Origin: Croceicoccus ponticola
GTDB lineage: Bacteria > Pseudomonadota > Alphaproteobacteria > Sphingomonadales > Sphingomonadaceae
Length of the DNA stretch: 64,000 bases
Direction of reading: 5' to 3'
NCBI RefSeq assembly: GCF_004004515.1
Contig: NZ_RXOL01000005.1
Span: forward strand, 105,018 to 169,017
Positions 17,946 to 27,268 of this stretch are shown here, one piece after another (positions within the stretch are counted from its first letter, which is position 1; each line of letters begins with the position of its first letter). The notes under the pieces were generated by a model, which saw only the letters and a program-made list of their open reading frames with translations, searched no databases and was not told the origin of the DNA. The position numbers and the translations under genes were made by a program.

Positions 17946-18241
17946 AGACTTCATCGAGCGCCTCTGGCGCTCCCTGAAGTACGAGTGCGTCTACCTCCAT
18001 GCCTTTGAGACCGGCTCAGAGCTGCGGGCTGGCCTTGGCCGATGGATCACCTATTACAACACCCAGCGCCCGCACTCGGGCCTGGCCGGACGAACTCCGG
18101 TCGAGGCCTATCGGAGGATCGGGCAATCAGATCATGGGGGGCATGCCCCCCATGATCTGATGATCAGACAGGCGGCGTGAACGACAACCGGGATTAGCTT
18201 AACTTAGCCGCCAAACTGTCCAAGAAGGCGGGACCACCTCA
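17946..18241 (+). pseudogene. 3' fragment of the 1299-bp IS3 element
   Basis: It reads FIERLWRSLKYECVYLHAFE through GRTPVEAYRRIGQ and MIRQAA, the same as the end of the transposase at 7413, followed by the same terminal repeat. The 36-bp palindrome recurs at 18126-18161. The 5' thousand bases of the element are missing. Confidence 0.85.
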
Positions 18242-18348
18242 GTACCGACCCGACTGGAGCTGCATAAATGAACCCTATCCTCGAACCCCGTTAGTCCACG
18301 ACCTACTTGCAAATGACCAACTGGACATTTCCTTCGCGGCTATAGCTG

Positions 18349-18945
18349 TTAATCGACCTTATCTTGATTCAAACGTATCGCCCACGTTGCGAGATCGTCG
18401 TATCGCAAAGGCACATCGAAGTGCAGGCCTGCGATACCATATTGCGTCCAGCGAACAGTGGCCCGTTTTGGAGGCAGATCAGGAAGATAGACGACCGGCG
18501 CATCTCCAACTGACAAGCTAGAAGCAGCGGCCTTGATCCCGCGCTGCGAAATATCTCGCACCCGAATAGGGATGGATTTGCCCTCAATGCTCAAACACGC
18601 ATCACATTCAATATCAAGCCTGAGTGGTCGATCGCTATGTTCTTGCTCTCTCTGGAGTGCGCCACATAAGATGCGATCTTCGTCAATTTCTTCATGAAAT
18701 TTGATACCGATTAGATTATTTTTGGCCCAAATGACCTGACCTTCAGATCTCAGACTGTCGCTGAACTCAACCGCAACCTTTTGCCCGACGGCAATGTCAG
18801 CGAAGGCTTGGACATTCACGCCCGCCGAGGAAATGTCCCGGATCATGCAAAAGCCGGAAAAATGTTCGGTCTGGATCAATGCTGGTCGATAGACTGATGT
18901 TGATCTTCGTTCTGAGCGTCGGTCGGGTTGGTGGCGGTTAATCAA
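18349..18945 (-). CDS. Tandem PilZ-domain protein
   Basis: This is a 198-residue soluble protein. The first PilZ module has DRRSERRSTSV and, about 25 residues on, MIRDISSAGVNV, giving the RxxxR and DxSxxG motifs. The second has RVRDISQRGIKAAAS with the DxSxxG motif but no clear arginine pair, so it may not bind nucleotide itself. The same two-module plan occurs in the protein at 1589-2266. It stands alone between IS fragments. Its likely role is c-di-GMP sensing for surface or motility functions; the target is unknown. Confidence 0.78.
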   Translation of the reverse strand: MINRHQPDRRSERRSTSVYRPALIQTEHFSGFCMIRDISSAGVNVQAFADIAVGQKVAVEFSDSLRSEGQVIWAKNNLIGIKFHEEIDEDRILCGALQREQEHSDRPLRLDIECDACLSIEGKSIPIRVRDISQRGIKAAASSLSVGDAPVVYLPDLPPKRATVRWTQYGIAGLHFDVPLRYDDLATWAIRLNQDKVD

Positions 18946-19462
18946 AATCTATCTCGCTCTTCTCACAGCGGTTAAACGCTATTTGGGTCAATTTCCGAAC
19001 AAGCGCACCGGAAGCTGTCAGGATCATCACAAATAAGAAAACGCCGGTGGCGAGTGGATCAGTATAAACTAAGATTCTCTGGCAATAACCGAGAGCAACT
19101 GCAATCTAAAGTAGGCACCACGAGTTGATGGCACGGTGAACCGTCGCTTAATGAATATCGGCTCATTTGAGATCAGAATCGCAATATCGTTCCGTAGCTG
19201 AGGGCTACTCGTTCTGATTGTGTAATTTTCCTACCGACGCGCTTCCAACTAACATTACTGAGACTGCCGAGCACTTGGACATCGGGGGCACTTCGCATCG
19301 AGGCGCTCGGCAGGATAACCAGAAGCCGTCAAGCTTCAAAATTCTCCTACAAGCTTCGATATAAAGATACAGTAACCGCAAAGAGTTAACGACTTCCGCC
19401 TCTTCCCAATCCAGACTAGAGCGGTTTTCGATCAGTCTGGATCATAGCTGCACGATATGACC
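18946..19462. other. Gene-poor stretch with an IS630 end
   Basis: I find no supported gene between the PilZ start and the next element. The portion from 19418 (AGAGCGGTTTTCGATCAGTC) matches the inverted right end of the IS630 element near 4085-4120, so a lone IS630 terminus remains here. A TTTAACCGC word lies upstream of the PilZ gene. Confidence 0.4.
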
Positions 19463-20244
19463 TAGGCTCAGGACCTATTAAGCTGGTTGCATAGCGGTTG
19501 ATCGGTTGATTCAATGGTGGCGCGAGGAGGCGCTGCCATGAGTGACCTGATCTGGTTGTCCGAAGCGCAGATGCGCAGGATCAAGCCGTATTTTCCATTG
19601 TCGCACGGGTGTCTCGGGTCGATGATCGTCGGATAATCAGCGGCATCATCTTCGTGATCCGCAACGGCTTGCGATGGCGTGACGCACCGGCGCAATACGG
19701 ACCGCCGAAGACGATCTACAACCGGTTCATCCGCTGGAGCCGCATGGGCGTCTTCAACAGGATCTTCGCGGCACTGGCCGCCAAGGATGGCAAGCCCGAT
19801 CAACTGATGATCGACGCCACGCATCTCAAGGCGCATCGCACGGCGGCCAACCTGCTAAAAAAGGGGCTGTTCCCCGACGTATCGGACGCACCAAAGGCGG
19901 TCTGAACTCCAAGCTCCATGCCGTCTGCGATGGTAAGGGGCGACCACTGATCTTGCTGCTCAGCGAAGGGCAGATGAGCGACTACAAGGGTGCGACACTG
20001 ATGATCGACGCCTTGCCACGCGCCAAGGCGCTGCTTGGCGACCGGGGCTATGATGCCGACTGGTTCCGTGCTGCTTTGGCCAGGCGCGGCATTGCTGCCT
20101 GCATCCCGTCAAAGGCCAACCGAAAAGTACCTATCCCGCACGATACAGCCCTCTACCGACAACGACACAAGGTCGAAAACATGTTCGGCAAGCTCAAGGA
20201 TTGGCGGCGTATTCACACCCGTTACGACCGATGCGCACACACAT
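19463..20244 (+). pseudogene. IS5-family (IS427-like) element, frameshifted and truncated by IS21
   Basis: The gene starts at 19538 with MSDLIWLSEAQMRRIKP. One G is missing near 19605 (SHG then VSRVDDRRIISG in another frame). A further shift at an A-rich run near 19857 leads from HRTAANLLKKG into RRIGRTKGGLNSKLHAVCDG; this second shift is probably the programmed one of the group. The C-terminal DDE region (ALLGDRGYDADWFRAAL, RHKVENMFGKLKDWRRIHTRYDR) is present. The last residues are replaced where the IS21 end begins at 20245. The element is inactive. Confidence 0.82.
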
Positions 20245-21310
20245 TGTTGATTTCCGCTGAGAGTTGACCCGGGATTTTCATGGAGAAGTGACCCGGGTTG
20301 GGTTGTGTTTATTGCTCTCTGGTATTGGATTTGGTCAAGGCTTGGACGATCTCCTTTTTCTGTTTGCCGCTGGCAGCGGAAGCCTTGAAGCGGAAGCTGT
20401 CGTTTCCGGTTTGTCGCTGCGCGACGCCTGCGGCTCCGAGGATGTGGCAATGATGGGTCAGCCGGTCGAGCAAAGCGGTGGTCATCTTGGCATCGCCGAA
20501 CACGCTGGCCCATTCGCTGAAGCTCAGGTTTGTGGTGATGATGACGCTGGTGCGCTCGTAGAGTTTGGAGAGCAGGTGGAACAGCAGGGCGCCGCCTGAC
20601 GGGCTGAACGGCAGGTAGCCCAGCTCGTCGAGGATGACGAGATCGAGGCGCAACAGCCGCTCGGCAAGCTGCCCCGCCTTGTTCAGTACCTTTTCCTGTT
20701 CCAGCGCATTGACCAAGTCGACGGTGGAGAAGAAGCGCATCTGCTTGCGGTGGTGTTCGACCGCCTGCACGCCCAGAGCCGTGGCGATATGGGTTTTGCC
20801 GGTACCGGGGCCGCCGATCAGGACGACGTTGTGCGCCCCATTGATAAAGTCACCGCGATGAAGCTGGCGGATCATGGCCTCATTCGCTTCGCTGGAAGCA
20901 AAGTCGAAGCTGGCCAGATCCTTGTAGGCGGGGAAGCGGGCTGCCTTCATCTGGTAGGCGATCGAACGGACCTCTCGTTCGGCCATTTCGGCCTTGAGCA
21001 ACTGGGAGAGGATCGGCACCGCGGTCCCGAACGCCGGGGCGCCCTGTTCGATCAGGTCGTCGGCAGCCTGTGCCATACCGTACATCTTGAGGCCGCGCAG
21101 CATGACCACCACGGCAGCGCTGGCAGGATCATGACGCATGGCGAAGATCCTTTCCGCGCAAGGCATCGTAGCGTGCCACATTGGCCTTCGGCTCACGGCG
21201 TAACGCCAGCGCCTGCGGGGCATCGATCCTGGGTGGGTTCCCGTCCTTGCCGTCGATCAACCGGTGCAGCAGGTTGAGGATAGATGCCGTAATGGGCCGG
21301 CGTCTAGTTC
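20245..21310 (-). mobile_element. IS21-family element, 5' part deleted
   Basis: The end starting TGTTGATTTCCGCTG carries two copies of GTGACCCGGG or GTTGACCCGGG within 50 bases, the multiple terminal repeat pattern of IS21. It contains a complete istB and only the last 50-60 codons of istA. The other end is lost at about 21310. Confidence 0.8.
20309..21139 (-). CDS. istB: IS21-family ATP-binding helper protein IstB
   Basis: The start is taken at [19 protein letters not shown], which overlaps the istA stop, as in IS21 elements; the longer frame upstream is an istA shadow. The 276-residue AAA+ protein has Walker [10 protein letters not shown], Walker [13 protein letters not shown] and sensor-like [11 protein letters not shown]. 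It assists the IstA transposase in target selection. With istA mostly deleted it cannot mobilise this copy but could act in trans. Confidence 0.93.
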   Translation of the reverse strand: MRHDPASAAVVVMLRGLKMYGMAQAADDLIEQGAPAFGTAVPILSQLLKAEMAEREVRSIAYQMKAARFPAYKDLASFDFASSEANEAMIRQLHRGDFINGAHNVVLIGGPGTGKTHIATALGVQAVEHHRKQMRFFSTVDLVNALEQEKVLNKAGQLAERLLRLDLVILDELGYLPFSPSGGALLFHLLSKLYERTSVIITTNLSFSEWASVFGDAKMTTALLDRLTHHCHILGAAGVAQRQTGNDSFRFKASAASGKQKKEIVQALTKSNTREQ

Positions 21311-21315
21311 GAGCA
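21129..21315 (-). pseudogene. istA: IS21-family transposase IstA, C-terminal fragment
   Basis: The frame reads [20 protein letters not shown] and [20 protein letters not shown], then ARYDALR, the C-terminus of IstA, overlapping the istB start. The RNase-H-fold catalytic domain is missing upstream. Confidence 0.75.
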
Positions 21316-21492
21316 TCAAAGGATGATGACACCCACCCCAAGTCCAACCAAAAAAAATCCGGCTACAACGAGGCCCAGATCTTTGTGCATTCGGCTTTTA
21401 CGGTAGGAATCAAAACTTACCATCGCCGAATAAAAGCCAATAGTCCCGAACACGACGGCAATGGCGATTTCGGTGATCGGGCTCATTTGCAT
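21316..21492 (-). CDS. Small two-pass membrane protein (58 aa)
   Basis: The minus-strand frame starts MQMSPITEIAIAVVFGTIGF, has a basic middle (YRKSRMHKDLG) and ends LVVAGFFLVGLGVGVIIL. Two hydrophobic segments flank a positive loop, which predicts a hairpin with the loop inside. A second start lies two codons later. The ribosome site is weak. No family is recognised. Its 3' end abuts the istA remnant, so it could be truncated at the C-terminus. Confidence 0.4.
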   Translation of the reverse strand: MQMSPITEIAIAVVFGTIGFYSAMVSFDSYRKSRMHKDLGLVVAGFFLVGLGVGVIIL

Positions 21493-21644
21493 CGCCTATT
21501 AAGAAACGACCATCAATGCAATGGGACATTGAGTGCCGCCGGGCTGCAGAGTTCCTGTTCGCGACCGGAAAATTCGATGTGCGTTGTGAATAAAATAAAT
21601 CAGTAAGCTAACTTTCTGTATCTTCGCATGATTTACAGCGCCAT

Positions 21645-21985
21645 TGAATAACCCCTAGATTTCTGGACGCCTCCGATCCTAATTTTGAGGACAGGAGGCG
21701 ATGATGGGGAAGCCCAATTTCAGCGATGAGTTCAAGCGTGATGCGGTGGCCCAGATCACCGAGCGTGGGTATCCGGTAGCGGAGGTTTCGCTGCGGCTCG
21801 GCGTCAGTCAGCACTCGCTCTATGCCTGGAAGCGGCAGCTGGCGAAGGTGGTGTCGGGCGATGCGAGTAAGGATGCCGAGATCCGCCAGTTGAAGCACGA
21901 ACTGGCCTGGGTGACCGAGGAGCGCGACATCCTAAAAAAGCCACCGCGTATTTCGCTCGAGATGCAAAGTGAGATACGCGTGTGA
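21645..21985 (+). mobile_element. IS3-family left-end fragment with orfA
   Basis: It begins with TGAATAACCCCTAGATTTC, the counterpart of the right end at 6061, and contains orfA up to the frameshift site. Similarity stops near 21985 where orfB should begin. Confidence 0.75.
21701..21985 (+). pseudogene. IS3-family OrfA, 3' frame altered
   Basis: The product starts MMGKPNFSDEFKRDAVAQIT. It has the helix-turn-helix GYPVAEVSLRLGVSQHSLYAWK and the coiled region EIRQLKHELAWVTEERDILKK. After the A6 run the reading is PPRISLEMQSEIRV rather than the expected ATAYFARDAK, because one G is missing. OrfB is absent, so the element is dead, but the DNA-binding part is intact. Confidence 0.75.
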
Positions 21986-22161
21986 ATCGGCCTGCAATAT
22001 CCAGTGCCGATTGACAGCTTTGCTGTTCCTGTTGTGACAGATGCCAGATGCCACTGTTCGATCAGACCACACTGGAGGGGCATGTCAGTCGGACTTCGCC
22101 ATTCATTAACCATTTTACTTCATCTACCTTACGCAGACTGGCGAAAATAGAAAAGTGATCG

Positions 22162-22863
22162 ATGACCATGCGTATCCTGCTGATCGAAGACGAACCGACC
22201 ACCGCCAGGGCAACCGAGCTGATGCTCACGACCGACGGCTTCATCGTCTACCAGACAGATCTTGGCGAAGACGGCCTGGATCTGGGCAAGCTTTACGATT
22301 ACGATATCATCCTGCTCGACCTGAACCTGCCCGACATGCACGGGTACGACGTTCTGAAAAAGCTGCGCGTCGCCAAGGTACAGACGCCGGTGCTCATCCT
22401 TTCGGGTAGTGCGGATATAGATTCCAAGGTCCGCTCGTTCGGTTTCGGTGCCGATGATTACGTGACCAAGCCGTTCCACCGCGAAGAACTGGTCGCCCGC
22501 ATCCACGCCGTGGTGCGCCGGTCGAAGGGCCATTCGCAGTCGGTCATCCGTACCGGCAAGCTTTCGGTGAACCTCGATACGAAGACTGTCGAAGTCGACA
22601 GCGCCCGCGTACACCTGACCGGCAAGGAATACGCGATGCTCGAACTGCTTTCGCTGCGCAAGGGCACGACGCTGACCAAGGAAATGTTCCTCAACCATCT
22701 TTATAACGGGATGGACGAGCCGGAACTGAAGATCATCGACGTCTTCATCTGCAAGCTGCGCAAGAAGCTGGCGACGGCGTGCAATGTCGACAACTACATC
22801 GAAACCGTATGGGGCCGCGGCTATGTGCTGCGCGATCCGCAGGAACTTTCTGCAGCGGCTTGA
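22162..22863 (+). CDS. ctrA: CtrA-family response regulator
   Basis: The 233-residue protein is OmpR-like. The receiver has IEDEP, the phospho-acceptor aspartate in [14 protein letters not shown] and a [11 protein letters not shown] end. It is followed by [20 protein letters not shown] and a winged-helix domain with [53 protein letters not shown] split by few substitutions, which is diagnostic of CtrA. A start two codons later ([10 protein letters not shown]) is the usual one. CtrA controls cell cycle, motility and surface genes in alphaproteobacteria through TTAA-type sites. Its place among IS debris and c-di-GMP genes suggests an accessory paralogue, but I cannot exclude that this is the only copy. 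Confidence 0.9.
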   Translation: MTMRILLIEDEPTTARATELMLTTDGFIVYQTDLGEDGLDLGKLYDYDIILLDLNLPDMHGYDVLKKLRVAKVQTPVLILSGSADIDSKVRSFGFGADDYVTKPFHREELVARIHAVVRRSKGHSQSVIRTGKLSVNLDTKTVEVDSARVHLTGKEYAMLELLSLRKGTTLTKEMFLNHLYNGMDEPELKIIDVFICKLRKKLATACNVDNYIETVWGRGYVLRDPQELSAAA

Positions 22864-23352
22864 TCGTTCGCTTGTTGAACTGGATTAACTCACGCGGATG
22901 GCGAAAACGAGGTTGGTGGCGGACTGGCAGGTTTCGAGGAGCGCCGTGCGAGAACTGCGCCCCCCTGCATGATCGTATGACGGGAGCCAAAGCTGACGCC
23001 AAGCGATGAGATTGGGCCTCGCTATAGCGATTCTACTTTGTCCGTAACAATCTCATATCAGATACCGTCGTCTTGTCTTATGATTTTCATGCCGGCCGTG
23101 GGCATTAGGAGCATGCCCGATCCGGGCCTGCCTTGGCATTGTGCGGCTGGTGATGGGCTTTGCGCAAGTTCGGATCCGCCGCCAACGCGGAGTGGTATAC
23201 TGCGTCCGCCGCAAGTGGCTGAATCCAGCCATTCGCGAATTACAGAGACCTTGCGAAGCTAAGCCGGAAATCCGCGCGCGCGCGCCTTATCTTTTAAGAA
23301 AATTGTCATTAGTTTTATCCATATAGAACATTTCAGCAGGAGGATCAGGCTC
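22864..23352. other. Intergenic region, no gene recognised
   Basis: No frame here resembles a known protein. A run of alternating CG lies near 23272-23285. The last 30 bases before the next gene contain AGCAGGAGGATCAGG, the ribosome site of the PAS-GGDEF-EAL gene. Confidence 0.4.
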
Positions 23353-26319
23353 ATGATCTCCGAGGCGTGTGGCTATGATGCAGCGGACGGCGGCAAGCGC
23401 GACCTTTCGGGTGGCGCGGGCAAGATGAACATCTGCAGCAGAGGATTGGCACCAGGACAAGCGGGATTCGGGGGTGCGCGGAGTACCACGCGACCGATTG
23501 CCGGGGGCCAAATGGAGTTTCCGGGGCTTTTGGATGTGCTCTCCTGCACGTTCTATCGTTGCGAAGTTCCGCCGCCGTGGCAAATGACCTTTGTCAGTCA
23601 GGACGTGGAGAAACTCACCGGTTATCCCGTTAGAGAATTCAGGGAAATGGGATGGGCAAAGATCATGCACCCGAATGACTTGCGGCATGTACACGCAGCA
23701 GTGGACGAAGCCGTCAAAAATAGGGGGTCATTTGGCATCGCCTATCGGGTGATACATCGTTCCGGAGCGATCCGGCATGTGAGAGAGCAGGGTCACGCCA
23801 TTTACGGCCCCGAAGGTGAGGCACGCTTCCTTGAGGGCATGATCACCGACATAACGGAAGAGCAAGATCTTCGGCAGACGAGTGCTGATGCATTGCAAAA
23901 TGCGAGCCTGAACGCTGATCGGCTTATACAAGTGTTGGAAGCCACTTCGGATTGCGTTTTCAGCCTCGATCGCGATTGGCAGTTCACATACCTCAACAAG
24001 CGAGCAGAGACAGAGATCGGTACCAACGGGACGCTATACGGACGACACATACTCGAGGCATTTCCACAACTGGAACAGACGCCCTTCTGGCCAGCCTACC
24101 AGGAAGCTATGCGAGGCGGCAAGCCAGGTGATGTCGAAGGGTTCCTGCCAGGGCTCAACCAATGGTACGAGGTTCACGTTGTACCCATCGATGATGGCAT
24201 CACGGTATTCTTTCGCAACATCGATGAACGCAAGGCCTCTGAGGAAGCTGCTCGAAATCGAGAAGAAAAACTAAAACGGACATTGGCCTACGTACCCCAA
24301 ATGATCTGGGCGACCCGCTCAGATGGTTTTCATGATTACTACAGCCCACTCTGGTACGAATTCACAGGTGTTCCCGATGGCTCCACCAAAGGTGATGGGT
24401 GGAGCAATATGTTCCATCCTGAAGATCGGGAGCGGGCTTGGTCCGTGTGGCGGCACTCGCTGCAAACAGGTAAGCCATATGAGATAGAATACCGCCTGCG
24501 TCACCACTCCGGCGAATATCGTTGGGTGCTGGGACGCGCCAACCCCGAGAGGAACGAGCGCGGCGAAATCTTGCGCTGGTACGGGACATGCACGGATATC
24601 CACGAGCGCGTTAATGCACAGCAAGCCTGGGACGAAGCTCGCACGCTTCAGGAGAGCCTTCTTGATGCCAGTGCAGATTGCATAAAGTTAATCAGACCCG
24701 ATGGCACGATCGGGTTCATGAATGACCCTGGTATTCGATCCATGGAATTGAAATCGCCCGAAATGGTCCAGGGAAGGCACTGGGCGTCACTTTGGCCGAG
24801 CGAGAGCCAGAGTTTGGTGCATGAAGCTCTGGAGGTCGCGCTTTCAGGTCGGGTCGCGCGGTTTTCAGGATTCTGCCCCACGGCTTCAGGCAAACCAAAA
24901 TGGTGGGACGTAGTTGTATCTCCCGTCAGGAATGGGCGAGGAGAAATTGACCGTCTGCTCTCAATCTCGCGCGACATCACGGAGCAGCGAGAGACGGCAC
25001 GCGAACTGAAACGCGCGAGCGAAGAAGATCCTCTCACCAATCTTCCCAACCGCCGGGCATTCGCGAGCCGCCTGCGAGCAGCGACGATCAGAACCATGCA
25101 GTCCGGAGGTCAAGTTGCCGTTCTTCTCATTGATCTCGATCACTTCAAGCACATAAATGACACCCATGGTCATCCTGCAGGAGATGAGGTGCTCGCCGTG
25201 ATTGCGCAACGCTTGAGGGGGGCGATCCGTTCTAGTGATTTTGTGGCGCGTCTGGGTGGCGACGAGTTTGCCATTATCCTCGAAGATCAAAGGGACAAGA
25301 TCGATCCTCGCCAGATCGGCGATGAAATAGTCAATCGGCTCCGACGACCGATCCGTTTTGAAGGCCAGAGCGTAAGCGCGGGAGCAAGCATCGGCGGCGC
25401 CATTTTTCCGGATAACGCAAAAAATGCAAACGAATTGCTCAAGAACGCAGATGTTGCCCTTTATGCACTCAAAGAAGGGGGGCGCGGCGGAACGTTGATG
25501 TTCCAAAGCGGTATGCTTGAGCATGCAAAAGTTGTGGCCTCGCAGCTGTCAATGGCGCGGGCCGAATTGACCGAAATATCGATTGAACCGCACTATCAGC
25601 CTAAGGTGGATTTGAAGAGTGGGCGCATCGCAGGTTTGGAAGCACTTTTGAGGTGGCGTCATGGTACCCGCGGCCTCCAGCTACCCGACACCATATCTGA
25701 AGCATTCAAGAATTATGAACTGGCGGCGAAAATCGGCGAAATAATGCAAAGCAAGGTTTTTCGTGACGCGCGCGGCTGGCTTGATCGCGAGATGCCGGTC
25801 GGTTTTATCGCGGTCAATGCGGCCCCGGCCGAGTTTCTTCGCGACGATTTTGCCGAGAAGTTTCTCGAACGAATGAGACAGAACTCGATCCCCCCTTCGT
25901 TGATCGAGGTTGAAGTGACCGAGCACGTGTTTTTGCAGCGCGGTGCCGATTACGTCGGTCGGGCTCTCCGGCTGCTTAGCAAAGCGGGAGTAAGAATAGC
26001 ACTGGACGACTTCGGGACAGGGCACTCATCCTTGTCGCACTTGCGCGACTATCCCGTCGATGTGCTGAAGATTGACCGGTCCTTTGTGGACAGGATGCCG
26101 ACTGATGATGAGGTTCGAGCCATCGTATCCGCTGTGATCAGACTTGCGAAAAGTCTGAAAATCGATGTCGTGGCTGAAGGAATCGAGACTGAACTTCAGA
26201 GGCAGTTGCTCCTTGATGAGGGATGTAGATTGGGCCAGGGATTCTATTTCGGGAGGGCAATTCAACCAGCGGATGTACCCCAACTCTTGAAAGAGGATGG
26301 CAGCATGATCTTGACTTAG
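23353..26319 (+). CDS. Four-PAS GGDEF-EAL hybrid c-di-GMP enzyme
   Basis: This is a 988-residue soluble sensor with no membrane segments. PAS modules are visible around FVSQDVEKLTGYPVREF, then CVFSLDRDWQFTYLNKRAE, then YYSPLWYEFTGVPDG and LIRPDGTIGFMND. Three end in the conserved DIT or DIH capping motif. The GGDEF domain (LGGDEFAIIL, about residue 634) is intact with an RSSD I-site. The EAL domain keeps EALLRW (about 763), NAAP, EVTEH, DDFGTGHSSL (about 884), KIDRSF and AEGIET, so both synthesis and hydrolysis are possible, switched by PAS input. The C-terminus meets an IS6 fragment within a few bases of its stop, so the last residues may be altered. Confidence 0.92.
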   Translation: MISEACGYDAADGGKRDLSGGAGKMNICSRGLAPGQAGFGGARSTTRPIAGGQMEFPGLLDVLSCTFYRCEVPPPWQMTFVSQDVEKLTGYPVREFREMGWAKIMHPNDLRHVHAAVDEAVKNRGSFGIAYRVIHRSGAIRHVREQGHAIYGPEGEARFLEGMITDITEEQDLRQTSADALQNASLNADRLIQVLEATSDCVFSLDRDWQFTYLNKRAETEIGTNGTLYGRHILEAFPQLEQTPFWPAYQEAMRGGKPGDVEGFLPGLNQWYEVHVVPIDDGITVFFRNIDERKASEEAARNREEKLKRTLAYVPQMIWATRSDGFHDYYSPLWYEFTGVPDGSTKGDGWSNMFHPEDRERAWSVWRHSLQTGKPYEIEYRLRHHSGEYRWVLGRANPERNERGEILRWYGTCTDIHERVNAQQAWDEARTLQESLLDASADCIKLIRPDGTIGFMNDPGIRSMELKSPEMVQGRHWASLWPSESQSLVHEALEVALSGRVARFSGFCPTASGKPKWWDVVVSPVRNGRGEIDRLLSISRDITEQRETARELKRASEEDPLTNLPNRRAFASRLRAATIRTMQSGGQVAVLLIDLDHFKHINDTHGHPAGDEVLAVIAQRLRGAIRSSDFVARLGGDEFAIILEDQRDKIDPRQIGDEIVNRLRRPIRFEGQSVSAGASIGGAIFPDNAKNANELLKNADVALYALKEGGRGGTLMFQSGMLEHAKVVASQLSMARAELTEISIEPHYQPKVDLKSGRIAGLEALLRWRHGTRGLQLPDTISEAFKNYELAAKIGEIMQSKVFRDARGWLDREMPVGFIAVNAAPAEFLRDDFAEKFLERMRQNSIPPSLIEVEVTEHVFLQRGADYVGRALRLLSKAGVRIALDDFGTGHSSLSHLRDYPVDVLKIDRSFVDRMPTDDEVRAIVSAVIRLAKSLKIDVVAEGIETELQRQLLLDEGCRLGQGFYFGRAIQPADVPQLLKEDGSMILT

Positions 26320-26322
26320 GGT

Positions 26323-27015
26323 CTGCCACTCGGAGTACGCAGCCGAGCGACGGGTCTTGTAAGTCTGGCGATCGACGAGATGGCGTTCCGAATTAAAATG
26401 GTTGTGAAGGGAGGCATGGACCGAGGCGAATTTCTGTAGCGATTTCATCTGTCGGAATCTCAGCATCGCTCGCTCTCGTCGCCGGAATGGCAGATGCGAA
26501 TTCTCGGCGCGATTGTTCAGCCACCTGCCCATCTCTCGGCAGTCCTGATTGCCGAGTTCCTTCATGGCGGCAGGGTAGGATTTCAGGCCATCCGTGACAA
26601 TCGTTTCAGCCTTGCCATGACGCTTCAGAGCCTTCTTCAAGAACGCCAGCGCCGCGGATTTGTCCCGTTTCTTGGTGACATAGCTTTCGAGCACTTCGCC
26701 CTCGTGATCAACTGCCCGCCACATGTAGTGCCGCTCGCCATTGATCTTCACAAAGACCTCATCCAGATGCCACCGCCATTGGCGGAAGCCCTTCATTCTA
26801 CTGACACGCTGCCTGCGAATTTCTGCCGCGAACATTGACCCAAACCGGTTCCACCAGAACCTCACTGTTTCATGGCATATGTCGATGCCGCGTTCGGAAA
26901 GCAGGTCTTCGACATTGCGCAAGGAAAGCGGATAACGAATGTACAGCATTACCGCCGCGCGGATGACTTCCGGCGACGAGTTGAAGCACCGGAACGGATT
27001 TCTAGTTTTGCCCAT
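26323..27015 (-). pseudogene. IS6-family transposase lacking both element ends
   Basis: The minus strand encodes MGKTRNPFRCFNSSPEVIRA through the DDE motifs (WHLDEVFVKI, IVTDGLKSYPAAM, NRAENSH) to SAAYSEWQTL. The last four or five codons and the stop are missing. As a result the frame runs on for some 95 codons antisense through the EAL gene, which is not expected to mean anything biologically. No terminal repeat is found at either side, so the element cannot transpose, though the protein might still be made. Confidence 0.8.
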
Positions 27016-27194
27016 GGATCTTTCAGCGCCTGCTCGAGAAACTGTCGGGCAGCCACCTCATCGCGCTCCTCCGTCGCATAGAAGTCGAGGAGCTCGCCGG
27101 CCTCATCCACTGCCTTCCAGAGGTAGCGCGGCTTCCCCTTTATCTTCACGTGCTCAACTTCGAGCCGCCAGACCGGGGTAGATGCTTTGCCCAT
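27016..27194 (-). pseudogene. Fragment of a second IS6-family transposase
   Basis: It reads VWRLEVEHVKIKGKPRYLWK and AVDEAGELLDFYATEERDEV, then AARQFLEQALKD, the core around the first catalytic aspartate of a different IS6 subtype. That aspartate position reads LEVEH rather than LDE. It is fused directly to the start of the previous fragment. Confidence 0.7.
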
Positions 27195-27268
27195 ACCCTA
27201 ATCTAGCTATCTACCACCAGCTACGCAATTTTAGTCTGACAAAGCCATAATAACCAAATCACGGACAT

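Noticed and set aside
22100..22125. Possible full CtrA box before the ctrA-like gene
   Set aside because: Only a TTAACC half site is present; the second half and the 7-base spacing do not fit.
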